In this document: positions 1 through 5,429 of the stretch, piece after piece
Layout: the number at the start of each line of letters is the position of its first letter
How positions within the stretch are numbered: position 1 is the stretch's first letter
NCBI GenBank assembly: GCA_023387295.1
Contig: JAEWIG010000418.1
Location: forward strand, 1-6,935
Source: Bacillota bacterium
Lineage (GTDB): Bacteria > Bacillota > Bacilli > Bacillales > Cytobacillaceae
Length of the DNA stretch: 6,935 nt
Reading direction: 5' to 3'
Translations under genes and position numbers: made by a program
Notes under the pieces: model-generated
What the model was told of the DNA's origin: nothing
The model's database searches: none
Seen by the model: only the letters and a program-made list of their open reading frames with translations

Positions 1-110
1 CTGCAACAGAGGAGCAACTTGCTTCAATGGAGGAGGTTATGGCATCAGCAGTAACTCTATCCAAAATGGCTGAGGAGCTTTATGCATTAGTAAAAAAGTT
101 TAAGTTGTAA
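1..110 (+). CDS. Methyl-accepting chemotaxis protein, C-terminal end (partial)
   Basis: Only the last 35 codons are in the window, read in the frame that starts at base 3 and ending in TAA at 108-110. The peptide contains ATEEQLASMEEV, then LSKMAEEL, and ends in VKKFKL. This is the typical C-terminal end of the long antiparallel coiled-coil signalling domain of Bacillus transmembrane chemoreceptors (the McpA/McpB/TlpA type ends in a very similar EEQLASMEE...LAEEL...V..F pattern). Such receptors sit in the membrane and control CheA kinase through CheW/CheV. The sensor domain lies outside the window, so the ligand cannot be guessed. The gene converges on the mreBH-like gene and shares a terminator with it. 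Confidence 0.85.
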   Translation, partial: ATEEQLASMEEVMASAVTLSKMAEELYALVKKFKL

Positions 111-134
111 TGAAAGGAATTTATAAAATCTTTG

Positions 135-173
135 AAAAAATGGAGCGTGTTAATTAACATACGCTCCATTTTT
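135..173. terminator. Bidirectional intrinsic terminator between the chemoreceptor gene and mreBH
   Basis: The perfect 13-bp arms AAAAATGGAGCGT (136-148) and ACGCTCCATTTTT (161-173) enclose a 12-nt loop. The stem is bounded by a T run on the + strand and by an A run (T run on the - strand) at the other side. It can therefore terminate both converging genes: it lies 25 nt after the chemoreceptor stop and just beyond the mreBH stop. Confidence 0.9.
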
Positions 174-183
174 GACGGTCTTT

Positions 184-1191
184 TTATTTTAATGCTGATT
201 GTAACTTTCCAATAAAATTCAACGCTTGTCCAGTTCCGATAGCAACAGATTCCAGCGGACTAGGTGCTAAATGCACAGGTACGAAAATTTCCTTTGAAAT
301 CCATTCTTGTAATCCGTTAATTAAGGCACCGCCACCTGATAAAATAACGCCTCTATCGACGATATCTCCACTTAATTCTGCAGGACTTGACTCTAACGTG
401 GCGCGAATGGCTTCTAAGATTTGAATTAATGATTCTTTCATCGCATCACGAATTTGATAAGAAGATAACGTAATTGTTTTCGGAAGGCCGGTAACAAGAT
501 CGCGTCCTCGAACTTCCATTGTTAGTTCATCATGATCAATTAATGCATAACCTATCTCAATTTTGACTTGTTCAGCTGTTCGTTCACCAATTAGGACATT
601 AAATTCCTTCCTGACGAACTGCATAATATCATCATCAAGTTTATCTCCACCAATTCGAATCGAATGACAGGCTACGACTCCGCCATATGAAATAATCGCT
701 ACTTCAGTAGAACCTCCACCAATATCTACGACAACATTTGCGACAGGTTCCTCAACAGGAAGACCTGCCCCAATAGCTGCTGCAACAGGCTCTTCAATTA
801 AATGAACATGCTTTGCTCCCGCATGACGAACGGCATCATGAATCGCTCTTCGTTCTACGCTTGTAGAACCTGAAGGGGTACAAATAACAACAGTTGGTTT
901 TCTTATTGAAAAGTTTGCTCGTTTCATTGCTTTTCCTATTACATATCGAAGCATTTCAGTAGTTGTTTGATAATCCGCTATAACGCCATCCTTTAATGGT
1001 CGAATGGCAATAATTCTACCTGGAGTTTTGCCAATCATGTCTTTTGCTTCTTTCCCGACGGCGAGTACCTTCTGTGTATTCGTATCAATCGCAACAACGG
1101 ACGGCTCATTAAATACAATTCCTTTATTTTTACTATAAACAAGAATATTTGCTGTTCCAAGGTCAATTCCTAATTCAGTAGTTGAAATCAT
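184..1191 (-). CDS. mreBH: MreB-family actin homologue, MreBH type (cell shape)
   Basis: 335-residue bacterial actin that forms membrane-associated filaments and helps direct cell-wall synthesis and hydrolysis along the cylinder; B. subtilis MreBH guides the hydrolase LytE. Visible actin-fold motifs are phosphate 1 (IDLGTAN, 9-15), connect 1 (HLIEEPVAAAIGA, 130-142), phosphate 2 (VDIGGGSTEV, 155-164), the adenosine loop (ILSGGGALI, 283-291) and connect 2 (PLESVAIGTG, 312-321). The MreBH paralogue is favoured over MreB or Mbl by the 335-residue length I recall for B. subtilis MreBH and by segments such as NILVYSKNKGI, TPSGSTSVERRAI and SIRIGGDKLDDDI. The ATG start is supported by AGGTGGG (1198-1204 on the minus strand), 6 nt upstream. 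In B. subtilis, as I recall, the gene lies elsewhere (near ykpC); here it is divergent from miaA. A single-gene unit is likely, because a terminator follows directly. Confidence 0.93.
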   Translation of the reverse strand: MISTTELGIDLGTANILVYSKNKGIVFNEPSVVAIDTNTQKVLAVGKEAKDMIGKTPGRIIAIRPLKDGVIADYQTTTEMLRYVIGKAMKRANFSIRKPTVVICTPSGSTSVERRAIHDAVRHAGAKHVHLIEEPVAAAIGAGLPVEEPVANVVVDIGGGSTEVAIISYGGVVACHSIRIGGDKLDDDIMQFVRKEFNVLIGERTAEQVKIEIGYALIDHDELTMEVRGRDLVTGLPKTITLSSYQIRDAMKESLIQILEAIRATLESSPAELSGDIVDRGVILSGGGALINGLQEWISKEIFVPVHLAPSPLESVAIGTGQALNFIGKLQSALK

Positions 1192-1254
1192 TTGTTTCCC
1201 ACCTAATTCGTTTTATTTCATCACTCATTTATAATCTTCTAACACGTTAACATG

Positions 1255-1285
1255 ATTATGGGGGAGTTTTAGGAATTGTTATCAA
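1255..1285 (-). promoter_or_regulatory. Candidate mreBH promoter
   Basis: On the minus strand TTGATA (1285-1280) is followed after 19 nt by CATAAT (1260-1255), a possible sigma-A promoter with a long spacer, about 64 nt upstream of the mreBH start. A run of five C (minus strand, 1264-1260) ends the spacer and overlaps the first base of the -10. It may instead belong to a sigma-I-type element, since sigma I drives mreBH in B. subtilis. Neither reading is strong. Confidence 0.3.
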
Positions 1286-1413
1286 ATCGTTATTAAACTG
1301 TAACGAATGTAGAAAACTTGTCTTTATTTATATATCGTTTTAATTTTGAATAGGAATAAGGAATTCTGTTAATAATGCTTAGATGTTGGACTAGAAATGA
1401 GTTTTCCGATCGT

Positions 1414-1443
1414 TTGCCGCTGAAAGTCTTCAGACTTTATGAT
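1414..1443 (+). promoter_or_regulatory. Predicted sigma-A promoter of miaA-hfq
   Basis: TTGCCG (1414-1419) and TATGAT (1438-1443) are separated by 18 nt, matching 4 of 6 and 5 of 6 consensus bases. The start of transcription would be near 1450, giving a leader of about 37 nt to the miaA start. The spacer carries a 16-bp inverted repeat. Another weak match (TTGAAT 1346-1351, 19 nt, AATAAT 1371-1376) lies further upstream. The rest of the 295-bp spacer between the divergent genes holds no gene I can support. Confidence 0.55.
1423..1438. repeat. Inverted repeat in the miaA promoter spacer
   Basis: AAAGTCT (1423-1429), TC, AGACTTT (1432-1438): perfect 7-bp arms with a 2-bp centre, lying between the predicted -35 and -10 and touching the first base of the -10. 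The geometry fits an operator bound by a dimeric regulator; no known regulator is recognised. It could also be chance. Confidence 0.45.
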
Positions 1444-1486
1444 AGTATAGAGGGGAAGTATCCGCAGAAAAGGCAGTGAGAACAGT

Positions 1487-2449
1487 TTGAAAAATAAAGA
1501 AAAGCTGGTGGTGCTAATTGGTCCTACTGCGGTAGGGAAAACGAAATTAAGTATTGAACTAGCAAAGAAGTATAATGGTGAAATCATTAGCGGTGACTCC
1601 ATGCAAATTTATAAAGAAATGGATATTGGCACTGCTAAAATAACAAACAGTGAAATGGAAGGGATACCTCACCATTTAATTGATATAAAGGAACCGGATG
1701 AAGGATTTTCTGTAGCAGAATTTCAGGAGCTAGTTAGAGGGGAAATTTCTGAAATTACCGCACGAGGGAAACTTCCAATTATTGTTGGGGGAACCGGGCT
1801 TTATATTCAATCCGTTATTTATGATTATCAGTTTTCCGATGCACCGAGTGATGAATCAGTTAGGAAAGAGCTAGAAGCAAGAGCTGCAATAGAAGGAAAC
1901 GAAAGCTTGCATCTTGAGCTACGGCAGGTCGATCCGATAAGTGCTGATAAAATACACCCGAATAATATTCGCAGGGTCATTAGGGCCTTAGAGGTGTACC
2001 ACTGTACCGGGAAAACGATAAGTGAATATCAGGATAAGCAAGACCCAGAGCTCATGTATGAAACAGTTATTATTGGCTTAACGATGGAAAGAGAAATTCT
2101 ATATGAGCGAATTAATAAACGGGTTGACTTAATGATAGAAGAAGGATTGCTTTCTGAAGTAGAGAAATTGTACAATCGAGGCTTAAAGGATTGTCAGTCC
2201 ATTCAAGCGATAGGATATAAAGAAATCTATGAGTTTTTCGAAAATCGCATTACATTGGAAAGAGCAATCGAACAATTAAAGCAAAATTCTAGACGTTATG
2301 CAAAAAGACAGCTCACCTGGTTCCGTAATAAAATGAACGTGAATTGGTTTGATATGTCGGAAGCTGCCGATTCAAGTAATTTTCAAAAAAAACTTGCGGA
2401 AATTTCAGCACATATTGAAGGAAAGCTTCAAATAAAATCGAATACATAG
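1487..2449 (+). CDS. miaA: tRNA dimethylallyltransferase MiaA
   Basis: 320-residue cytoplasmic enzyme that transfers the dimethylallyl group from DMAPP to N6 of A37 in tRNAs reading UNN codons, the first step towards ms2i6A. Motifs: P-loop-like GPTAVGKT (12-19), SGDSMQIY (35-42, with the presumed catalytic Asp37), GGTGLY (101-106), the Arg-rich NNIRRVIRALE (159-169), and the C-terminal YAKRQLTWFRN (271-281) that closes the tRNA channel. The length is close to the family norm of about 310-315. The start is TTG: an in-frame stop (TGA, 1478-1480) lies three codons upstream, and the next ATG (codon 39) is past the P-loop. The Shine-Dalgarno is poor: AAAAGG at 1468-1473 is 13 nt away, and a GTGAG at 1476-1480 is closer, so translation may be weak. 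hfq follows after 29 bp and probably shares the transcript. Confidence 0.97.
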   Translation: MKNKEKLVVLIGPTAVGKTKLSIELAKKYNGEIISGDSMQIYKEMDIGTAKITNSEMEGIPHHLIDIKEPDEGFSVAEFQELVRGEISEITARGKLPIIVGGTGLYIQSVIYDYQFSDAPSDESVRKELEARAAIEGNESLHLELRQVDPISADKIHPNNIRRVIRALEVYHCTGKTISEYQDKQDPELMYETVIIGLTMEREILYERINKRVDLMIEEGLLSEVEKLYNRGLKDCQSIQAIGYKEIYEFFENRITLERAIEQLKQNSRRYAKRQLTWFRNKMNVNWFDMSEAADSSNFQKKLAEISAHIEGKLQIKSNT

Positions 2450-2478
2450 TAATAGAGATAAAAGAGGAGGATACAGAA

Positions 2479-2712
2479 ATGAGAACGTCGATTAATATTC
2501 AAGATCAATTCCTAAACCAGCTTCGCAAAGACAATACTAATGTGACAGTGTTTTTACTAAATGGATTCCAAATTAGAGGTCAAATTAAAGGCTTTGATAA
2601 TTTTACAGTTCTCTTCGAATCAGAAGGGAAGCAACAACTCGTGTATAAGCACGCAATTTCTACATTTGCTCCACAACGTAATGTCCAGCTAGACCTTGAA
2701 GCTCAAGCTTAA
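2479..2712 (+). CDS. hfq: RNA chaperone Hfq
   Basis: 77-residue Sm-like protein that assembles into a hexameric ring and binds RNA. The Sm1 region spans about 20-55 (VTVFLLNGFQIRG...GFDNFTVL), and the Sm2 signature YKHAIST is at 56-62. Proximal-face U-binding residues can be seen: Gln9, Phe42, Lys57 and His58. The C-terminal tail after the Sm core is very short, as in other Gram-positive Hfq proteins and unlike that of E. coli; B. subtilis Hfq is 73 residues. The ATG start has a strong GAGGAGG (2464-2470) 8 nt upstream. It is the second gene of the miaA-hfq unit, a pairing also found in enterobacteria, and an intrinsic terminator follows 42 nt after the stop. Its role in Bacillus small-RNA regulation is known to be modest. 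Confidence 0.97.
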   Translation: MRTSINIQDQFLNQLRKDNTNVTVFLLNGFQIRGQIKGFDNFTVLFESEGKQQLVYKHAISTFAPQRNVQLDLEAQA

Positions 2713-2754
2713 ACGTAAATCTGTATGTATGTAATACCATTTAATTAATCTTAC

Positions 2755-2790
2755 ACCCGCTTCATTTGAGAAGCGGGTTATTTATGTTTT
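2755..2790 (+). terminator. Intrinsic terminator of miaA-hfq
   Basis: ACCCGCTTC (2755-2763) and GAAGCGGGT (2770-2778) form a 9-bp stem with a 6-nt loop, followed by the T-rich stretch TATTTATGTTTT. It closes the miaA-hfq transcript and separates it from spoVK. Confidence 0.88.
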
Positions 2791-2886
2791 AAAAAAGCTT
2801 TAATGAAGTCAACAGTACTTGAATACACATAGATTGAGATTCATTTCTAGTAGTGAAAAAACTTAGAAAATATCTAGGCTTTTGTC

Positions 2887-2914
2887 ACAATCAAAACGTC
2901 AAAGCGTATACTGT
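2887..2914 (+). promoter_or_regulatory. Candidate sporulation-sigma (E/K) promoter of spoVK
   Basis: TATACTGT (2907-2914) resembles the sigma-E -10 consensus CATACAnT. It is preceded, after 17 nt, by ACA (2887-2889) within GTCACAAT, similar to the ATA-containing -35. With AC at 2887-2888 it also partly fits sigma K (AC, then CATAnnnTA). spoVK of B. subtilis is expressed under mother-cell sigma factors, so this would be the expected class. No convincing sigma-A promoter was seen here. Confidence 0.42.
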
Positions 2915-2924
2915 TCCTGAGAAT

Positions 2925-2933
2925 GAGAGGTGA
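2925..2933 (+). promoter_or_regulatory. Ribosome binding site that decides the spoVK start
   Basis: GAGAGGTGA matches the 16S rRNA 3' end well. It directly abuts the ATG at 2934 (no spacer) but lies 6 nt before the in-frame TTG at 2940. This favours initiation at TTG. Confidence 0.6.
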
Positions 2934-2939
2934 ATGCTT

Positions 2940-3890
2940 TTGGACCAACCGATTCGCTTAAAAAATAACGGACAAATAAGTATTGTCCTAAATTCGCAGA
3001 AACGTAAATCAGTAGCAAAAGAATTACCAGATTCTCATGCTGTTGAAAGAGAAATTCCGAAAGAACATGCAGCGCTAAAGGAGATTGAAAATGAATTAAG
3101 CGCTCTAGTAGGAATGGAAGAAATGAAAAGAACAATTAAAGAAATATATGCGTGGATTTATGTGAATAAAAAACGAGAAGAATTAGGGCTCAAGGCAGGG
3201 AAACAAGCACTTCATATGATGTTTAAAGGAAATCCTGGAACTGGAAAAACGACAGTAGCAAGATTAATTGGACGATTATTTCAAAAGATGAATGTTTTAT
3301 CGAAAGGTCATTTAATTGAAGCAGAACGAGCTGACCTAGTTGGTGAATATATTGGGCATACTGCTCAAAAAACAAGAGATTTAATCAAAAAATCCATTGG
3401 TGGAATTCTATTTATTGATGAAGCCTACTCACTCGGTCGAGGAGGAGAAAAGGATTTCGGAAAAGAAGCGATTGATACCCTTGTCAAGCATATGGAGGAT
3501 AAGCATCATGAATTCATCCTCATCCTTGCAGGTTATTCAAGAGAAATGGATTATTTTCTGTCTCTCAATCCGGGCCTTCATTCACGTTTTCCCTTAGTCA
3601 TAGATTTTCCGGATTATTCAATTGCACAATTGATGGAAATTAGTGAGAAAATGTTAAAGGAGAGAGAGTATTTATTAAGTCATGAGGCAGAAAAGAAGCT
3701 CCGTGAGCACCTAATCTGGCTAAAAACGGTCTTAAATCCAGTGAGTTTTTCAAACGGCCGATATATAAGAAACGTTCTTGAAAAATCAATCCGTGCGCAA
3801 GCTATGAGACTCTTACTGCAAAATATTTATGATAGACATGAACTAATCACAATCAGAAGTAACGATCTTGTTTTTGATGAAGATTTGTAA
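2940..3890 (+). CDS. spoVK: Stage V sporulation protein K, AAA+ ATPase (CbbX-like)
   Basis: 316 residues from TTG (318 from the ATG at 2934). Mother-cell AAA+ ATPase needed for late spore maturation in B. subtilis; its substrate is unknown to me. Counting from the TTG: a variable N-terminus, Walker A GNPGTGKT (97-104), pore-loop-like EYIG (136-139), Walker B ILFIDEA (156-162), sensor 1 in ILAGY (195-199), arginine finger Arg216 in LHSRFP, and sensor 2 in GRYIRN (273-278). It is a single-domain member of the CbbX/SpoVK clade, close to the roughly 320 residues of the B. subtilis protein. The TTG is preferred because of Shine-Dalgarno spacing and because the B. subtilis protein has about the same number of residues before the shared KNNGQI. 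It appears monocistronic, with a terminator before it and a 263-bp gap after it. No convincing U-tract terminator follows. Confidence 0.93.
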   Translation: MDQPIRLKNNGQISIVLNSQKRKSVAKELPDSHAVEREIPKEHAALKEIENELSALVGMEEMKRTIKEIYAWIYVNKKREELGLKAGKQALHMMFKGNPGTGKTTVARLIGRLFQKMNVLSKGHLIEAERADLVGEYIGHTAQKTRDLIKKSIGGILFIDEAYSLGRGGEKDFGKEAIDTLVKHMEDKHHEFILILAGYSREMDYFLSLNPGLHSRFPLVIDFPDYSIAQLMEISEKMLKEREYLLSHEAEKKLREHLIWLKTVLNPVSFSNGRYIRNVLEKSIRAQAMRLLLQNIYDRHELITIRSNDLVFDEDL

Positions 3891-3906
3891 CCTGATAAAA
3901 AAATCG

Positions 3907-3918
3907 ATGTCATGACAT
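3907..3918. repeat. 12-bp perfect palindrome after spoVK
   Basis: ATGTCATGACAT is its own reverse complement, lies 17 nt after the spoVK stop, and is followed by TTATTTT. It might be a weak terminator helped by flanking A-rich and T-rich bases, or an operator-like site. As a hairpin it has at most 4-5 bp, so its role is uncertain. Confidence 0.3.
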
Positions 3919-3926
3919 TATTTTAG

Positions 3927-4055
3927 TTAATGGGGCTGTCCAAAAACAAAGAGCCTGGCACCTCCAACACTTTATATAGATGAAAAGCTATTAAAGTTAC
4001 TCTATATAAGGTGTTGTGAGGAGAGAGCCAGGCACTTATCGGACAGCCCCATTAA
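3927..4055. mobile_element. 129-bp MITE/REP-like structured element with 15-bp terminal inverted repeats
   Basis: The ends TTAATGGGGCTGTCC (3927-3941) and GGACAGCCCCATTAA (4041-4055) are perfect inverted repeats. Inside, 3953-3959 pairs with 4027-4033 (GCCTGGC/GCCAGGC), 3961-3964 with 4018-4021, and 3965-3980 with 4001-4016 (16 bp with one G-T), leaving a 20-nt apical loop (3981-4000). Thus about 42 bp of imperfect stem fold nearly the whole element. There is no coding potential. The outermost TTAA on both sides is self-complementary and could be a target-site duplication. The GGGGCTGTCC ends remind me of transposon ends seen in Bacillus (IS1182/IS4-like), which I could not check. A long structured terminator or regulatory RNA is the alternative. 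It lies between spoVK and hflX and interrupts no gene. Confidence 0.7.
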
Positions 4056-4090
4056 TTTTCGAATTGATATTAGAGTTTAACACATCTTTT

Positions 4091-4099
4091 TGTTATGAT
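4091..4099 (+). promoter_or_regulatory. Predicted extended -10 promoter of hflX-ynbB
   Basis: TGTTATGAT contains TGn directly before TATGAT (5 of 6 consensus), an extended -10 for sigma A. No good -35 lies at 16-18 nt; TTGATA at 4064-4069 is 24 nt upstream, too far to count. The site starts 36 bp beyond the right end of the structured element, so it probably belongs to the original locus rather than to the element. Confidence 0.5.
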
Positions 4100-4153
4100 G
4101 TTAGTAAGGAAAATACACGATTTCCAAGTAATATAGGGAAAGAAGGATGTTGA

Positions 4154-5410
4154 TTGGCACAAAAATCTGAATTTGAGAAAGTCATTCTAGTTGGCTGTCA
4201 AACCAATGAAGAAGATAGTAGCTTTAGCTACTCGATGGAAGAACTAGAGTCCTTAACTGAAACGGCGAAAGGAAAGGTTCTTGCTACATTAACACAGAAA
4301 AGAGACCGAATTCATTCGGCTACATATATCGGTAAAGGAAAGGTTGAAGAATTAACTAATTTGCAAGATGAGCTAGGAGCAGACATCATTATCTTTAATG
4401 ATGAATTATCTCCGAGCCAAGTTCGCAACCTTTCTTCTAATCTTGATGCGAAAATAATTGACCGTACACAATTAATTTTAGATATTTTTGCACAAAGGGC
4501 CCGTTCGAAGGAAGGGAAGCTTCAAGTGGAATTGGCTCAGCTTCAATATTTGCTTCCTCGTCTTTCTGGACAGGGTATCCAATTATCTAGATTAGGTGGA
4601 GGAATAGGGACAAGAGGTCCGGGGGAAACGAAGCTAGAATCAGACCGTCGTCATATTCGAAACCGAATTAATGAAATAAAAAACCAGCTTTCCGTAATAG
4701 TGGAGCATCGTGAGCGGTATAGAGAAAGAAGAAAAAAGAACAAGGCCTTTCAAATTGCCATTGTTGGCTACACGAATGCAGGAAAGTCAACGTTATTCAA
4801 TCGCTTAACAGAGGCGGGAACTCTTGAAGAAAATCAATTATTTGCCACACTTGATCCACTGACAAGAAAAATTATTTTGCCGAGTGGTTTTCAAACCTTA
4901 TTAACGGATACGGTTGGTTTCATTCAGGATTTACCAACGACTCTTATTGCTGCATTTCGTTCAACCCTTGAGGAAGTAAAGGAAGCAGACCTATTATTAC
5001 ATCTTGTTGATAGCTCAAATCCTGATTATTTTCAACATGAGCAAACCGTAAATAAATTACTCGCAGAATTAAATATTGATAATATCCCGCAGATTACGGT
5101 TTATAATAAAAGAGATTTAAGGCATCAGGATTTTGTTCCGACTGCGAAAACAAAAGCTATTCAAATCAGTGCATTTGATGACCAAGATCGTCATGAATTA
5201 AAATCATTAATTGAGGAGACTCTGCTAGAATTAATGGTTTATTATCATGTTGAAATTCCGTCTTCGGAAGGTAAGCTTCTTTCACAGCTGAAAAACGAGA
5301 CCATTTTACGAGAGTTATCCTTCCAGGAAGAAAAGCAAGTGTATGAATGTAGAGGGTATTATTTACCCGAACATCAGATTGCAGGACAATTAAAAAAATT
5401 TACAGTATAG
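4154..5410 (+). CDS. hflX: Ribosome-associated GTPase HflX
   Basis: 418-residue OBG-HflX GTPase that binds the 50S subunit and rescues or splits stalled or hibernating 70S ribosomes, mainly under heat or antibiotic stress. The N-terminal HflX domain carries YIGKGKVEEL (58-67) and the glycine-rich GGGIGTRGPGETKLE (148-162), followed by an Arg/Lys-rich helical linker (about 163-196). The G domain has G1 GYTNAGKST (205-213), G3 DTVGF (252-256), G4 NKRD (318-321) and G5 SAF (339-341). A short C-terminal domain ends at 418, close to the B. subtilis length of about 420. The start is TTG with AAGGAT (4143-4148) 5 nt upstream; no in-frame ATG is better placed. ynbB follows after 19 bp without a terminator, so the two are co-transcribed. 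Confidence 0.96.
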   Translation: MAQKSEFEKVILVGCQTNEEDSSFSYSMEELESLTETAKGKVLATLTQKRDRIHSATYIGKGKVEELTNLQDELGADIIIFNDELSPSQVRNLSSNLDAKIIDRTQLILDIFAQRARSKEGKLQVELAQLQYLLPRLSGQGIQLSRLGGGIGTRGPGETKLESDRRHIRNRINEIKNQLSVIVEHRERYRERRKKNKAFQIAIVGYTNAGKSTLFNRLTEAGTLEENQLFATLDPLTRKIILPSGFQTLLTDTVGFIQDLPTTLIAAFRSTLEEVKEADLLLHLVDSSNPDYFQHEQTVNKLLAELNIDNIPQITVYNKRDLRHQDFVPTAKTKAIQISAFDDQDRHELKSLIEETLLELMVYYHVEIPSSEGKLLSQLKNETILRELSFQEEKQVYECRGYYLPEHQIAGQLKKFTV

Positions 5411-5429
5411 ATAGGAGAACTAAACAATC

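Noticed and set aside
1192..1486. Riboswitch, T-box or small gene between mreBH and miaA
   Set aside because: No T-box sequence, specifier stem, terminator or ORF with a ribosome binding site was seen; only promoter-like sites can be supported.
1369..1602. Minus-strand ORF of 77 codons across the miaA start
   Set aside because: It overlaps the strongly supported N-terminus of miaA, including the P-loop, has no recognisable family, and crosses the miaA promoter.
2899..3135. Minus-strand ORF of 78 codons at the spoVK start
   Set aside because: It is antisense to the spoVK N-terminal coding region and the candidate promoter; its hydrophobic look results from complementing Glu/Lys-rich codons.
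3397..3597. Short plus-strand ORF inside spoVK
   Set aside because: It is an alternative frame of the AAA+ core (Walker B to arginine finger), with no independent ribosome binding site.
3907..3918. ATGTCATGACAT palindrome as a firm spoVK terminator
   Set aside because: A hairpin from it would have only 4-5 bp with an A/T-rich stem and an interrupted T tract, too weak to call a terminator with confidence.
3927..4055. CRISPR or phage attachment site reading of the repeated motifs
   Set aside because: There are only two inverted copies of each arm with no regular spacers, and no integrase or tRNA gene is nearby; a MITE/REP-like hairpin explains the pattern better.
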